A stretch of DNA of 64,000 nucleotides from Nesterenkonia sphaerica (GCF_005771565.1 NZ_VAWA01000005.1:62001-126000), one strand, 5' to 3'; shown: positions 28,299-38,471, counted from the first letter of the stretch. The notes: generated by a model not told the origin, from the sequence alone. Made by a program: numbers and translations.

Positions 28299-29120
28299 TC
28301 ATTCCTGAGGGTTGGGCTGATAGGGCTGGTCATAGTTCGGCGCTGGAGGCTGCCCCCAATACTCCTCCAGGGTCACACCGCGTGCTGTGACATCTTCAGC
28401 AGTCTCCCGCCCCACATACCGCAGATGCCACGGCTCATACTCGAAACCGGTGATCCCCTCGGCGCCCTCCGGGTAGCGGATGAGGAACCCGAACTCACTG
28501 GAGCGCTCAGCCAGCCACTGACCCTGGGCCGACTCGCCGAAACAGGCACGCAGGTAGCACGTGCGGTCCTCGAGGTCGGCGACGTCGACGGCCAGTCCAG
28601 TCTGGTGCTCTGAATGTCCGGGCCGGGCACTGACCCGGTCTGCCGCAGCTGCGCCGTCCTCACTCAGTCGCTGCTCATAGAGCGCCTGCTGAAAGGCAAA
28701 GTCACGGTAGGCCGTGGTCACCCACAGGTCGATCCCCTCCTCGGCTGCGGCTGCAAACATCTGCTCATACGCTCCTGCGGCCACCTCGCGGAGCGGGGCC
28801 CGGTCGAATTCGCGCGCCGCCTCCACCTCCCGCAGGTCCTCAGGTGCGTAGTCCGGCGGGTCCAGCGGATTCTGCTTGTTCACCAAGATGTGGATCGAGT
28901 CCGGGTCCGTCGACGCTTGGCTCACTGGTTCAGGCTGCTCAGGCTGCTCAGGCTGCTCAGGCTGCTCAGGCTGCTCAGGCTGCTCAGGCAGTGCAGACTC
29001 CGCGGAATCGGGGCCCCGAAGGGTCCCAGACGCCGTATCCTCCGACTCTGAACCGTTCTGCGCGCAGGCCGGTGCCAGAATCAGGAGGCTCACGCAGAAC
29101 CCGTGAGCGAGAATGCGCAC
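28299..29120 (-). CDS. VanY-like D-alanyl-D-alanine carboxypeptidase (M15B), secreted
   Basis: M15B peptidases trim the terminal D-Ala from peptidoglycan stems outside the cell. The 273-residue product (GTG start) has a signal segment FCVSLLILAPACAQ, then a linker with six PEQ repeats, and then the catalytic domain with [14 protein letters not shown] (zinc His and Asp) and the EPWHLRYVG zinc-His motif. The signal could be cut at APA by signal peptidase I or lipidated at Cys; the lipobox is not canonical. The start is uncertain because of a poor ribosome site. It is divergent from the CapA-like gene. Confidence 0.82.
   Translation of the reverse strand: MRILAHGFCVSLLILAPACAQNGSESEDTASGTLRGPDSAESALPEQPEQPEQPEQPEQPEQPEPVSQASTDPDSIHILVNKQNPLDPPDYAPEDLREVEAAREFDRAPLREVAAGAYEQMFAAAAEEGIDLWVTTAYRDFAFQQALYEQRLSEDGAAAADRVSARPGHSEHQTGLAVDVADLEDRTCYLRACFGESAQGQWLAERSSEFGFLIRYPEGAEGITGFEYEPWHLRYVGRETAEDVTARGVTLEEYWGQPPAPNYDQPYQPNPQE
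28931..28984. repeat. 9-bp tandem repeat, six units
   Basis: CAGGCTGCT is repeated six times without change and partly a seventh time (CAGGCAGTG). On the minus strand it encodes the Pro-Glu-Gln linker of the VanY-like protein. Confidence 0.95.
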
Positions 29121-29160
29121 ACCTCCACCGTAGTGGGTGCTCAGGGTAGGCTCACAGTCA

Positions 29161-30462
29161 ATGTCGGACACCCCGGGCGCCAGCGCAGCACGCAGGCGGC
29201 TGCTGTTGTGCGTGCTGACAGCAGCACTGGTCCTGACCGGCTGCGCAGGGGACATTGGGAAGACAGACCCGGATCCGGCCGGGCCTGCGGACCGTGACAC
29301 CGGGACCCCCGCAGATGCCAACAATCAGGAGCTCCACCCCAGGGACTCGCAGCCGGACCACTTCACCATCGCCGCTGCCGGGGACGTGCTGATCCACGAC
29401 AATGTGATTGATCAGGCCTCGGCACTCGCGGAGGGTGATGGCTACGCCTTCGCTCCCTTGATGGCCGGTGTGAGAGATCTCATTGCCGGTGCAGACTTGG
29501 CTCTGTGCGCGCTGGAGGTGCCCATCGCTCCCGAGGGCGTGGAACCTGTCGGATACCCCGCCTTCGCCGCCCCGCCCGAGCTGGCCGAGGGCCTGTCCGA
29601 GGTGGGCTTCCACGGTTGCTCGACTGCCAACAACCACGCCTTCGACCAGGGAATCGACGGTCAGGAGCGAACCCTGGAGGTATTGGAGGCCGCGGGTCTG
29701 GGCCACGCCGGTACCGCGCGGACGGCGCAGGAGGCCGACCGGCCCCAGCTGTACACCTTGGACAGGGGCGGCCGTGAAGTCACCGTGGCGCATGTGGCCA
29801 CCACCATGGTCCACAATGAGGCCTACCCGCCGCCTGGCCAGGAGCCGTGGCGCGTCACGGACGTCTCCGCAGAGGCGCTGACCGACCTCGCCGCTCAGGC
29901 GCGTCAGGACGGAGCAGACGTCGTCGTAGCCTCGGTCCACTGGGGGGAGGAGTATGTGCACGAGCCCACCGAGGAGCAGCGGAGCTATGGTGAGGCGCTG
30001 GCCGCCGGAGGGGAGGTCGATGCGGTCTTCGGCGCGCACTCCCACACTCCCCAGCCGGTGGAGCGCCTGGACGGCGGGCCCGGCGGTGAGGGTATGTGGG
30101 TGGTGTGGTCCATGGGCAACTTCCTGTCCAATCAGGACGAAGCCTGCTGCGCAGCGGAGACAGCCACCGGCACGGTGGTCTACGCGAGCGTCGAGGTCGA
30201 CGACGACGCCGCCGAGATCGTCGCTCTGGACTGGTTGCCGGTGACTGTGGCCCGAGGCCCCACTGATGAGGAGCCGCACCGAGGTGTGTGGCCGCTGCGG
30301 GAGCTCGCCGAGGGCGGGATCCCGGAGGAGGTCGAACTCAGTGAGCGGACTGTCCGGAACCGATGGGTCCGCATTCTGGAGGTGATGTCGGATCAGAGGC
30401 TGCGTGGGGAGCCGCCCACGCCCACAGGCGAGGACCCGACCGCGGAGCCTCGCAGTGATTAG
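29161..30462 (+). CDS. CapA-family lipoprotein (poly-gamma-glutamate-type metallophosphatase fold)
   Basis: CapA/PgsA-like proteins share a metallophosphatase fold and take part in capsule polymer export or anchoring. The 433-residue product has a lipoprotein signal (ARRRLLLCVLTAALVLTGC, lipidated Cys in LTGC) and a domain with AAAGDVLIHDNV, STANNHAFDQGIDG, VVVASVHWGEEY and FGAHSHTPQPVE, which supply the metal-ligand Asp, Asn and His residues. ATG 29161 lies 14 bases after the TAGGCT hexamer, suggesting a leaderless mRNA; GTG 29137 is the alternative. No other capsule genes are nearby. Confidence 0.85.
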   Translation: MSDTPGASAARRRLLLCVLTAALVLTGCAGDIGKTDPDPAGPADRDTGTPADANNQELHPRDSQPDHFTIAAAGDVLIHDNVIDQASALAEGDGYAFAPLMAGVRDLIAGADLALCALEVPIAPEGVEPVGYPAFAAPPELAEGLSEVGFHGCSTANNHAFDQGIDGQERTLEVLEAAGLGHAGTARTAQEADRPQLYTLDRGGREVTVAHVATTMVHNEAYPPPGQEPWRVTDVSAEALTDLAAQARQDGADVVVASVHWGEEYVHEPTEEQRSYGEALAAGGEVDAVFGAHSHTPQPVERLDGGPGGEGMWVVWSMGNFLSNQDEACCAAETATGTVVYASVEVDDDAAEIVALDWLPVTVARGPTDEEPHRGVWPLRELAEGGIPEEVELSERTVRNRWVRILEVMSDQRLRGEPPTPTGEDPTAEPRSD

Positions 30463-30487
30463 GACCTCTGCGACAAGTTCCGATGGC

Positions 30488-31027
30488 TCAGCTGCGGCCC
30501 CTGAAGATGCTCCGGGCTCTGCCCAGACGGGTGCTCTCCGCAGCGCCGCCCCTGCCCGGGCCCGGTTGCGCCGCTGTAGGATGCTCCCGATCCGCTGAGG
30601 CAGAAAACGCGGCCGGGTTCGCCGCCTCCGCCTGGACCCTGAGGTGATCCCGGATCTCCTTCAGCAGAGCAATATCCTCCGCATCCGGCTCCTCGGCGGC
30701 CGCCCCCAGCCGTGCGCGGCGAGCAGCAATCATCCTGTTCATGGGCACGATCACCACTACGTAGATGGCGGCAGCGATGAGCAGGAAATTCACTACTGCG
30801 GTCAGCAGCACCCCGAAGCGCATCGGCGGCCCCTCGAAACCGGGCAAGGTGACCGCGAAGAGCGCGTCGAAGTCCGGCTCCTGCGCAAAAAGCTGGCCGA
30901 CCAGCGGCATCAGCACGTTCTCCACCAGCGCATGAATGACGGCGCCGAATGCGGTTCCGAGCACCACGGCCACCGCGAGGTCCACCACGTTGCCCTGCTT
31001 GATGAAGTCAAGGAATCCTTTGATCAT
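30488..31027 (-). CDS. mscL: Large-conductance mechanosensitive channel MscL
   Basis: MscL opens under membrane tension and protects cells from osmotic down-shock. The 179-residue product starts MIKGFLDFIKQGNVVDLAVA, with the first membrane helix at about residues 14-36 (VVLGTAFGAVI) and the second at about 70-92. The C-terminal part with IALLKEIRDHL is the cytoplasmic helix, followed by a basic tail of about 45 residues not found in the 130-150 residue standard form. It follows the coaA-coupled carboxypeptidase by four bases. Confidence 0.95.
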   Translation of the reverse strand: MIKGFLDFIKQGNVVDLAVAVVLGTAFGAVIHALVENVLMPLVGQLFAQEPDFDALFAVTLPGFEGPPMRFGVLLTAVVNFLLIAAAIYVVVIVPMNRMIAARRARLGAAAEEPDAEDIALLKEIRDHLRVQAEAANPAAFSASADREHPTAAQPGPGRGGAAESTRLGRARSIFRGRS

Positions 31028-31031
31028 GAGC

Positions 31032-31733
31032 TCATCTTAGGTTCGGCTCGGCAGAGTCGTACTCCGGGGCAGCCGGCTGGCGCCAGTACTCCTCCAGGGT
31101 CAGCTCGTACTCAGTGACCTCCGCGGCGGTCTCAGTACCCACATAGCGCAGGTGCCAGGGCTCGAAGGCGAACCCAGTGATGTCCTCGGCGCCCTCCGGA
31201 TACCGGATGACAAATCCGAAGTCCTGGGCGCTGGTCTCCAACCACTCATACTCCGGGGTTTCGTGGAAGCACTCACCAAGAATGCACTCGGGATTGTCAA
31301 TGCTGATCACGTCCAGTGCCAAACCGGTCTGATGCTCGGAATACCCAGGGCGGGCGGCAAACTCGTCAGTGGGCTCGAGCCCATGCTCGGCATAGCGTGC
31401 CGAGTAAAGTTCGCTCTGCGCGTCGAAGGAGCGGTATCCGCTGGTAGCGGCCAGGGTGACTCCCTCCTCCGCGGCGGTCTCGAAAAGCTCCTCAGCGGAC
31501 TCAGCGGCCTCCATTCGCAGCAGGACCGGCTCTTCGGCCGATGTCCGGACCTCCACCTCCACCAAGTCATCGGGGGAGTAGTCCACCGGCTGGAGCGGAT
31601 TCTGACGATTGACCAACACATGGATGGAGTCCGGGTCCGCGCTGGCCTGAGATGCCTGCACCTCATGCGGCTGTGGCAGCTGTGCCAGTGCCGCGACGCC
31701 CAGGGCCAACACCTTCTCCGCCAGACCGGTCAT
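31032..31733 (-). CDS. Second VanY-like D-alanyl-D-alanine carboxypeptidase, coupled to coaA
   Basis: This 233-residue product is a paralogue of the carboxypeptidase at 28299-29120. Both share [15 protein letters not shown]-like and YSPDDL-like segments, then [14 protein letters not shown] and EPWHLRYVG with the zinc ligands. The N-terminus ([20 protein letters not shown]) is a weak signal sequence without clear basic residues. The ATG overlaps the coaA stop (ATGA), so it is translationally coupled to pantothenate kinase. The PEQ linker of the paralogue is missing here. Confidence 0.82.
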   Translation of the reverse strand: MTGLAEKVLALGVAALAQLPQPHEVQASQASADPDSIHVLVNRQNPLQPVDYSPDDLVEVEVRTSAEEPVLLRMEAAESAEELFETAAEEGVTLAATSGYRSFDAQSELYSARYAEHGLEPTDEFAARPGYSEHQTGLALDVISIDNPECILGECFHETPEYEWLETSAQDFGFVIRYPEGAEDITGFAFEPWHLRYVGTETAAEVTEYELTLEEYWRQPAAPEYDSAEPNLR

Positions 31734-32794
31734 ACTTTGCGCAGCAGCACCCGGGCGACGCTGTGGTCTTCGTCCTTGGACATCACCAGCCGCGCGCGCG
31801 AGCGGGTGGGGTGAATGTTCTCGCGCAGGTTGGGCCCGTTGATGCGCTGCCAGATGTCCGTGGCCTGAGCCACCGCCTGCTGGTCGCTGAGCCTGCTGTA
31901 CTGGTGGAAGTACGCCTCCGGATTGGCAAACGCCCCATGCCTCCACCGCATGAAGCGGTCTACGTACCACTGCTCAATGTGGTGAGGCTTCGCGTCGACG
32001 AAGATCGAGAAGTCGAAGAAATCGCTCAGCGCCAACCCGGCCGTGCCGTCCTCGCGGATCCTGGCCGGTTGGAGAACGTTGAGCCCTTCCAGGATCAGCA
32101 CATCGGGTCTGCGCACCACGAGCTTCTCACCAGGGATGATGTCGTACTTCAGATGGGAGTAGACCGGAGCTGGCACTTCCGGGCGGCCCGACTTCACCTC
32201 AGAGACAAACCGCAGCAACCGCCGGCGGTCATAGGCTTCGGGAAACCCCTTGCGCTCCATCAGCCCGCGCCGACGCAGCTCAGCATTCGGGTACAGGAAG
32301 CCGTCGGTGGTGACCAGCTCCACCCGCGGGGTCGAGGACCAGCGGCGCAGCATCTCTTGGAGCACGCGCGCAGTAGTGGATTTCCCCACCGCCACAGACC
32401 CGGCCACCCCGATGATGAACGGGGTGCGGCGAGTGGTGCCGCCGAGGAAATCATTGGTAGCGGAGCGCAACCGGGCGGCGTTCTCGACATAGATGTTCAA
32501 CAGCCGCGAAAGCGGCAGGTAGACCTGGGCCACCTCGTCCAAGGAGAGGTGCTCACCGATGCCCCGGAGCCGGTCGACGTCGTCCTGGTTCAGCGGCTGC
32601 TCAATGGACTGAGCCAACCGCGCCCAGGCGGCGCGGCCCAATTCGACGAAGGGAGAATAGTGCGTCGACTCGTTGTCCGAGGGCGGCGAACCCGCCCACG
32701 GTGCCGTTCCACTGACCTCGGGAGGAACGGGCACAGGGGCAGTGCGCGGATGAACGGGCTGCGAGTGCACAGGGGACACGATACCGTCTACCAC
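31730..32794 (-). CDS. coaA: Pantothenate kinase, type I
   Basis: CoaA phosphorylates pantothenate, the first step of coenzyme A synthesis. The product has the P-loop GSVAVGKST at residues 132-140, [20 protein letters not shown] and the LEGLNVLQ motif, matching the bacterial type I enzyme (about 316 residues). The 354-residue frame uses GTG 32794. GTG codons at 32779 and 32770 would remove non-homologous residues, and a TATCGT hexamer just before 32770 makes that shorter start credible. It is divergent from glmS. Confidence 0.93.
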   Translation of the reverse strand: MVDGIVSPVHSQPVHPRTAPVPVPPEVSGTAPWAGSPPSDNESTHYSPFVELGRAAWARLAQSIEQPLNQDDVDRLRGIGEHLSLDEVAQVYLPLSRLLNIYVENAARLRSATNDFLGGTTRRTPFIIGVAGSVAVGKSTTARVLQEMLRRWSSTPRVELVTTDGFLYPNAELRRRGLMERKGFPEAYDRRRLLRFVSEVKSGRPEVPAPVYSHLKYDIIPGEKLVVRRPDVLILEGLNVLQPARIREDGTAGLALSDFFDFSIFVDAKPHHIEQWYVDRFMRWRHGAFANPEAYFHQYSRLSDQQAVAQATDIWQRINGPNLRENIHPTRSRARLVMSKDEDHSVARVLLRKV

Positions 32795-32835
32795 CGTCTG
32801 CCTTCCCCACGAGGTTCCACGGTATTGTGAGCCCC

Positions 32836-34701
32836 ATGTGTGGAATTGTTGGTTATATCGGGTTGCCGGAGAAGTCTGCTGAGCACCACGCGCTGGACGT
32901 GCTCATGGAGGGCCTGCGACGTCTGGAATATCGGGGCTACGACTCGGCAGGTGTGGCCACTGTGGCCGGTGGGGCAGTGGAGAGCCGGAAAAAATCCGGG
33001 AAACTGGCCAATCTCGTAGCTGAGATTGAGCAGCAGCCGCTGACACCGGCGTCGTTGGGAATCGGGCACACCCGGTGGGCCACCCACGGCGGACCCACGG
33101 ACCTGAACGCTCACCCCCACTTCGGCGATGACAACAAGCTGGCGGTCATCCACAACGGGATCATTGAGAACTTCGCGCAGCTGCGGCAGCGGTTATCCGC
33201 AGCAGGGCACGTGTTCGATTCCCAGACTGACACCGAGGTGGCCGCGAAGCTGATCGGCGAGGCATTTCAGGCCACCGGGGACCTCACTGAAGCGATGCGC
33301 CAGGCGGTCAATGAGCTCGAAGGCGCCTTTACGCTGCTGGCAGTTCACCCCGACCAGCCAGACCGGGTGGTGGCCGCGCGGCGGAACTCCCCCTTGGTGG
33401 TGGGCCTGGGAGAGGGTGAGAATTTCCTGGGCAGCGATGTCTCCGGATTCATAGACTTCACCCGCGAAGCGGTTGAGCTGGAGCAGGATCAGATTGTGAC
33501 GATCACTGCCGGAGACGTCTCGATCATCAACTTTGACGGGTCGGCGGCAGCTGGGAAGCGGTTCTACATTGATTGGGACGCCACCGCGGCGGAAAAGAGC
33601 GGCTATGACTCGTTCATGGAGAAGGAGATCAACGAGCAGCCCAAGGCGGTGGAGGACACGCTGCTGGGGCGCACCGACGCCGCGGGCCGGCTGACCCTCG
33701 ACGAGCTGCGGATCAGCCCGGAGCAGCTGAAGGACACCACCAAGATCATTGTCCTGGCCTGTGGGACAGCAGCATATGCGGGCACAGTGGCAAAGTACGC
33801 GATTGAGCACTGGACACGGATCCCGGTGGAGGTGGAGCTGGCTCACGAGTTCCGCTACCGGGACCCCATCATTGATGAGACCACGCTGGTGGTCTCGATC
33901 TCTCAGTCCGGCGAGACGATGGACACCCTAATGGCGGTCCGCTACGCCAAGGAGCAGGGCGCTCGCACGCTGAGCATCTGCAACACCAATGGCTCCACCA
34001 TCCCCCGTGAGTCGGATGCGGTGCTGTACCTGCATGCCGGACCGGAGATCGCGGTGGCCTCAACCAAGGCGTTCTTGGCGATGATCGCTGCCAGCTACCT
34101 ATTGGGCCTGTACCTGGCGCAGCTGCGCGGGCAGCTGTTCTCCGGCCAGATTAGTGACATCTTGGCCGATCTGCACAAGATCCCGGCGAAGATCCAGAAG
34201 ATTCTCGATTCGGCCGACGAGATCAAGGCCTTGGCCCAAGCGATGGCGCAGACCCCCAGTGTGCTCTTCCTGGGCCGCCATGTGGGGTTCCCGGTGGCGA
34301 TGGAAGGAGCGCTGAAGCTCAAGGAGCTTGCCTACATCCACGCCGAGGGATTCGCCGCCGGGGAGCTCAAGCATGGGCCGATCGCCCTCATCGAAGAAGG
34401 GCAGCCGGTCTTTGTGGTGGTGCCCTCACCGCGCGGACGGGACTCCCTCCACGGGAAGGTGGTCTCCAATATTCAGGAGGTCCGTGCCCGCGGGGCGAAG
34501 ACCATCACCGTGGCCGAGGAGGGCGACGACGCGGTGCGTGAGTTCTCTGAGAACGTCTTTTTCGTTCCCGAGACCCAGCCGCTGCTGATGCCGCTGCTGA
34601 CTACCGTGCCGCTGCAGATCTTCGCCTGCGCACTGGCCAGCGAGAAGGGCTATGACGTGGACCAGCCCCGCAACCTCGCAAAATCCGTCACCGTGGAGTG
34701 A
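32836..34701 (+). CDS. glmS: Glutamine-fructose-6-phosphate aminotransferase (isomerizing)
   Basis: GlmS makes glucosamine 6-phosphate from fructose 6-phosphate and glutamine, the entry into amino-sugar and cell-wall synthesis. The 621-residue product starts [10 protein letters not shown], with the N-terminal nucleophile cysteine exposed after Met removal. The glutaminase part includes [14 protein letters not shown], and the two SIS sugar-binding domains include [10 protein letters not shown] and [15 protein letters not shown] 32836 lies 13 bases after the TATTGT hexamer with no leader, so no glmS ribozyme is present. Confidence 0.97.
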   Translation: MCGIVGYIGLPEKSAEHHALDVLMEGLRRLEYRGYDSAGVATVAGGAVESRKKSGKLANLVAEIEQQPLTPASLGIGHTRWATHGGPTDLNAHPHFGDDNKLAVIHNGIIENFAQLRQRLSAAGHVFDSQTDTEVAAKLIGEAFQATGDLTEAMRQAVNELEGAFTLLAVHPDQPDRVVAARRNSPLVVGLGEGENFLGSDVSGFIDFTREAVELEQDQIVTITAGDVSIINFDGSAAAGKRFYIDWDATAAEKSGYDSFMEKEINEQPKAVEDTLLGRTDAAGRLTLDELRISPEQLKDTTKIIVLACGTAAYAGTVAKYAIEHWTRIPVEVELAHEFRYRDPIIDETTLVVSISQSGETMDTLMAVRYAKEQGARTLSICNTNGSTIPRESDAVLYLHAGPEIAVASTKAFLAMIAASYLLGLYLAQLRGQLFSGQISDILADLHKIPAKIQKILDSADEIKALAQAMAQTPSVLFLGRHVGFPVAMEGALKLKELAYIHAEGFAAGELKHGPIALIEEGQPVFVVVPSPRGRDSLHGKVVSNIQEVRARGAKTITVAEEGDDAVREFSENVFFVPETQPLLMPLLTTVPLQIFACALASEKGYDVDQPRNLAKSVTVE

Positions 34702-34708
34702 ACGGCTG

Positions 34709-35068
34709 GTGATCATCGGAATCGGGGTCGACGTCGTCGAGGTGTCCCGCTTCGCTGAGCAGCTGCGGCGGGCCCCGGCGCTGCGGCAACGGCTCTTCAC
34801 CCCCGCCGAGCGGAACCTGAACCTGCGCTCGCTGGCGGCGCGCTTCGCGGCGAAGGAGGCGGTGGCCAAGGCGTTGGGCGCCCCCGCAGGAATGAACTGG
34901 CAGGACTGTCAGGTGGTCTGCGACGCCACAGGTGACCCCCACCTGGAGATCACCGGCACTGTCGCGGCGGTGGCCGAGGCCAAGGGCGTGCAGCGGTGGC
35001 ACTTATCGATGTCGCATGACGGGGACATCGCCACGGGTATGGTCCTGGCCGAGGGTTCGCTGCAGTAG
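34709..35068 (+). CDS. acpS: Holo-[acyl-carrier-protein] synthase
   Basis: AcpS attaches the 4'-phosphopantetheine arm of CoA to the acyl carrier protein. The 119-residue product has [13 protein letters not shown] at the N-terminus (metal Asp) and [16 protein letters not shown] (metal Glu), both family signatures, and ends with [10 protein letters not shown]. The GTG start gives the conserved beginning VIIGIG; upstream in-frame codons belong to glmS. It lies 7 bases after glmS and 16 before nnr. Confidence 0.95.
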   Translation: MIIGIGVDVVEVSRFAEQLRRAPALRQRLFTPAERNLNLRSLAARFAAKEAVAKALGAPAGMNWQDCQVVCDATGDPHLEITGTVAAVAEAKGVQRWHLSMSHDGDIATGMVLAEGSLQ

Positions 35069-35084
35069 ACACCAGGAGGTCGCC

Positions 35085-36575
35085 ATGGTTGCCAACGTGT
35101 ACACCGGTGAGCAGATCCGCGCAGCGGAGCAGCCGCTGCTGGAAGCTGGCCGCGGCCTGACACTGATGCGCCGAGCCGCCTACGGGCTGGCCCACCACAT
35201 TGCCGCTCTGCACCGTCTAGAGCGCGGCAGTGGGATCTACGGTACGCAGATCACCGCACTCATCGGCCCCGGCAACAACGGCGGGGACGGCCTTTGGGCG
35301 CTGGCCCAGTTGGCCCGCCGCGGCGCTTCGGTCAGCGCCGTGCTCACCCGGAGCCGCGCCCACCCCGAAGCGCTTCAGGCCTTCCGCGCAGCCGGCGGCC
35401 GGGAGGTCGAGCGTGTGCCGAGCAGAACCCAGGTCCTCGTCGACGCGGTGGTGGGGACCGGTTTCCGGGGAGAGTTCCGCCGGCCGGAGGTGCCCGGCCT
35501 GGAGATCTTGGACGACGACGCCGCGTCACGGCCTCTGGTGGTGGCCTGTGATCTGCCCTCTGGAGTCAACGCAGACACCGGCGCCGCCGGTGACGGTGTG
35601 CTCGCCGCTGATCACACGGTGACCTTCGGCGGGCTGAAACTGGGTCTGCTCGCCGGGCGCGGCGGGACGCTCAGCGGCACTGTGCACACGGTGCGCATCG
35701 GTGTGGAAGAGCACCTGCCGAAAACCCTGGTGCAGCTGACCACTGCACAGCAGGTGGCCGCGGTAAACCCGCCGAAGCCCTCCGACCATAAGTACTCCCG
35801 CGGGGTCCTGCACGTGGTGGCAGGGTCTTCGGCATTCCCCGGCGCCGCGGTGCTCACGGCGGGCGCTGCCGTGTGCACCGGGGTCGGCATGGTGACCCTC
35901 CACGCCCCAGCAGCGGTCCGTTCTCAGGTCCTCAGCACCTACCCGGAGGTGGTCGGCGCGCCCGCACCCGGTGGCGGTGCGGAGATGTCCGCCTGTGACG
36001 GCGTCGTCATCGGTCCGGGCCTGGGTCAGGAGCAGTGGCGCCTGGCTGAGGCAGAGTCTGTCCTGGAGCGCGCGCTGGACTCCGGCGCCGCATGCGTCCT
36101 AGACGCCTCCGGCTTGCAGCTGATCCGGGACCAGCTGCACCGAAGAGGCGGACTGAACAAGAACGTGCTCATCACGCCCCACCTGGGTGAGGCGCGGCGG
36201 ATCGCACGCATGCTGCGCGACCGGGTGCTGACCGGAATGCTGGAGACCGACTCCGCCGCCGCTGACCCCGTGGAGGCGACGCGACGGCTGGCCGGGAAGC
36301 TGGATTGCAGCGTGCTGCTCAAAGGCACCACTACGGTGATCGCCTCGCCTCAGGGCGAGGTCGTGCTCCACCGGGCGCAGGCTCCTGGCTTGGCCACGGC
36401 GGGCACCGGGGATGTGCTCACCGGAATCCTGGGCGCACTGTGCGTCACCCAGGAGCGCAACTGGCTTGCTGTGGCACCCCGAGCGGTGAGCATGCACACC
36501 CGCGCGGCGCATCGGATAGATCCTGCAGGTCAGGGGCGTTTCGGTGCCTCCGCCCTCATAGGCGCCCTCGGCTAG
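35085..36575 (+). CDS. nnr: Bifunctional NAD(P)HX epimerase / ADP-dependent dehydratase
   Basis: This repair enzyme converts hydrated NAD(P)H back to NAD(P)H. The 496-residue product has the N-terminal epimerase (YjeF_N) domain with LIGPGNNGGDGLWALAQLAR and ACDLPSGVNADTG, and the C-terminal ribokinase-like dehydratase (YjeF_C) domain with LITPHLGEARRIA and the ATAGTGDVLTGILG motif. The ATG follows an ACCAGGAGGTC site. The gene order acpS-nnr-alr-tsaE is common in actinobacteria. Confidence 0.95.
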   Translation: MVANVYTGEQIRAAEQPLLEAGRGLTLMRRAAYGLAHHIAALHRLERGSGIYGTQITALIGPGNNGGDGLWALAQLARRGASVSAVLTRSRAHPEALQAFRAAGGREVERVPSRTQVLVDAVVGTGFRGEFRRPEVPGLEILDDDAASRPLVVACDLPSGVNADTGAAGDGVLAADHTVTFGGLKLGLLAGRGGTLSGTVHTVRIGVEEHLPKTLVQLTTAQQVAAVNPPKPSDHKYSRGVLHVVAGSSAFPGAAVLTAGAAVCTGVGMVTLHAPAAVRSQVLSTYPEVVGAPAPGGGAEMSACDGVVIGPGLGQEQWRLAEAESVLERALDSGAACVLDASGLQLIRDQLHRRGGLNKNVLITPHLGEARRIARMLRDRVLTGMLETDSAAADPVEATRRLAGKLDCSVLLKGTTTVIASPQGEVVLHRAQAPGLATAGTGDVLTGILGALCVTQERNWLAVAPRAVSMHTRAAHRIDPAGQGRFGASALIGALG

Positions 36576-36642
36576 ATCCCCCGCGACCGCCGCGTCGGGC
36601 GGCCTGTCCTCCTGCTGAGGTCTGCCCGGTACCCTGGGGACT

Positions 36643-37773
36643 ATGAAGTTACCGGAGCGTGCGGCGATTATCGATGCCGCTGCCATCGCCCATAACGTGG
36701 GCACCATCGCCGAGTATGTCCGGCCGGCCAAAGTGCTCGCGGCGGTCAAGGCCGATGGCTACGGACACGGTCTGCTCACCGCCGCCCGGGCCGCACTGCA
36801 CGGCGGAGCGGACTGGCTGGGGGTCGCGCACATCGCCGAAGCTCTGCAGCTGCGCGCGCACGGTATTGAGGCCCCGGTGCTGGCCTGGCTGCACACGCAT
36901 GAGGCGGACTTCGCCGCCGCCATCGAGGCCCACATCGACCTCGGGGCCTCCGGCTGGGAGCTGGAACCCATCGCTGAGGCGGCCAACACCCTGCACGAAC
37001 CCGCACGTGTGCACCTGAAGGTGGACACCGGGCTGGGCCGGAACGGGGCCACCATGACCGACTGGCCGGAGCTGGTCCGCCGCGCCGCCGGCTACCAGAA
37101 CCGGGGTCTGATCAGTGTGGAAGGCATCTTCACTCATATGGCCGTCGCCGATGAGCCCGACCGCCGAGAGACGGATGAGCAGCTGGACGCCTTCCGGCAG
37201 GCACTGGCAATTGCCGAGGAGCACGGTGTGGTGCCGGATCTGCGGCATGTCGCCAACACCCCGGCAGCGCTGTCCCGGCCGGATGCCCACTTTGACATGG
37301 TCCGGGTCGGGGTGGGCGTCTACGGACACAGTCCCTTCGCCGACCGGAGCGGACCGTCCCTGGGGCTGAAGCCGGCCATGGAGCTGCGCACCACCGTGGC
37401 CAACGTCAAGTCTGTGCCAGCCGGACAGGGAATCAGCTACGGTCTCACCCACCGGGTGGAGGCCCCCACCAAGCTGGGCCTGATCCCGCTGGGCTACGCC
37501 GACGGCATTCCGCGCATCGCAGTGGGTGCGCCGGTGCTCATCCGCGGCCGCCGATACTGCTCGGCCGGGCGGGTGGCCATGGACCAGTTCGTGGTGGACC
37601 TCGGCGCAGACTCGGACGTCCAGGTGGGTGATGAAGTCGTGGTCTTCGGAGGCGAGTCCGGTATTGAGGCTTCTGAATGGGGCACCGCCGCCGGCACCAT
37701 CAACTACGAGATCGTCACTCGGATCGGCGCCCGCGTTCCGCGGGTCGTGATCAATGCGGAGCCAGTCCCGTGA
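36643..37773 (+). CDS. alr: Alanine racemase
   Basis: Alr is a pyridoxal-phosphate enzyme that makes D-alanine for peptidoglycan. The 376-residue product has the cofactor Lys36 in AAVKADGYGHG and the second catalytic tyrosine region QGISYGLTHRVEAP (about residues 263-276), with the RRYCSAGRVAMDQFVVDLG segment later. The TACCCT hexamer at 36630-36635 lies 13 bases before the ATG, so a leaderless transcript is likely. Its stop overlaps the GTG of tsaE (GTGA). Confidence 0.96.
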   Translation: MKLPERAAIIDAAAIAHNVGTIAEYVRPAKVLAAVKADGYGHGLLTAARAALHGGADWLGVAHIAEALQLRAHGIEAPVLAWLHTHEADFAAAIEAHIDLGASGWELEPIAEAANTLHEPARVHLKVDTGLGRNGATMTDWPELVRRAAGYQNRGLISVEGIFTHMAVADEPDRRETDEQLDAFRQALAIAEEHGVVPDLRHVANTPAALSRPDAHFDMVRVGVGVYGHSPFADRSGPSLGLKPAMELRTTVANVKSVPAGQGISYGLTHRVEAPTKLGLIPLGYADGIPRIAVGAPVLIRGRRYCSAGRVAMDQFVVDLGADSDVQVGDEVVVFGGESGIEASEWGTAAGTINYEIVTRIGARVPRVVINAEPVP

Positions 37774-38402
37774 CGGAGCCTGCCGTGCCGCCGGCGCAGC
37801 TGCCGGGGCAGAACTGGCAGCTGCAGAAGGAGCTGGCCGACCTCGAGGCGACAGCCAGCTTTGCCCGGGCCCTCGCCGCGGAGCTGAAGTCGGAGGACCT
37901 GGTGGTGCTGACCGGAGAGCTCGGTGCCGGCAAGACCACCTTCACGCGCGAACTGGCGGCCGCACTCGGGGTCATCGGCCAGGTGAGCTCACCGACGTTC
38001 ACCATGTCGCGTATCCACCCCAGCCCAGACGGCACGGCGCCGCGCCTGGTACACGTCGATGCCTATCGCACCGACGCCGCAGGCCTGGAGTCGCTCGATC
38101 TGCTGGCCACCCTGCCGGGCTCAGTCACGGTGGTGGAGTGGGGGCGCGGGATGGTGGAGCGCGCCCTGTTAGGTGACTCGGGTTCGTGGCTCGATCTGGA
38201 ACTGCGCCAGAGTCCCGCTGAGAGTACCGCGGCAGATGGCAAGCCCCTAAGCGGTGGCCCCGCCGGCGGCGTCGTCGCCGGTATCCAGACTGACTTCAGC
38301 GAGTCAGAGGAGGACATCCTGGGCACCCGGCGGCTGGCGGTGCTGCGCGGCTACGGTCCGCGGTGGAGCGCGCCGCCGGCCAGGCTGCAACGGTGGGGAT
38401 GA
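37770..38402 (+). CDS. tsaE: tRNA t6A biosynthesis ATPase TsaE
   Basis: TsaE is the ATPase that resets the TsaD-TsaB complex making the t6A37 modification in tRNAs that read ANN codons. The 210-residue product has the Walker A motif GELGAGKTTFTRELA starting at residue 49, SSPTFTMSRIHP and HVDAYRTDAAGLESLDL. It is longer than the 150-residue standard because of an inserted segment near the C-terminus. The GTG start overlaps the alr stop. Together with tsaB, rimI and tsaD it forms the t6A cluster. Confidence 0.94.
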   Translation: MTEPAVPPAQLPGQNWQLQKELADLEATASFARALAAELKSEDLVVLTGELGAGKTTFTRELAAALGVIGQVSSPTFTMSRIHPSPDGTAPRLVHVDAYRTDAAGLESLDLLATLPGSVTVVEWGRGMVERALLGDSGSWLDLELRQSPAESTAADGKPLSGGPAGGVVAGIQTDFSESEEDILGTRRLAVLRGYGPRWSAPPARLQRWG

Positions 38403-38471
38403 CAGTCGCCGACGTGCTCTGCGGCTGGTCGGCAGTCCTGCGCAGACTGATTTGATCGCTACCATGGTGGG

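Noticed and set aside
28931-28984. Regulatory iteron or origin repeats
   Set aside because: The units are in frame and encode a Pro-Glu-Gln linker of an exported protein.
29158-30279. 373-codon minus-strand frame opposite the CapA-like gene
   Set aside because: The plus-strand frame has a lipobox and metal motifs; the minus frame has none.
32829-32835. glmS ribozyme upstream of glmS
   Set aside because: The gap to the -10 hexamer is only seven bases; there is no room for a ribozyme.
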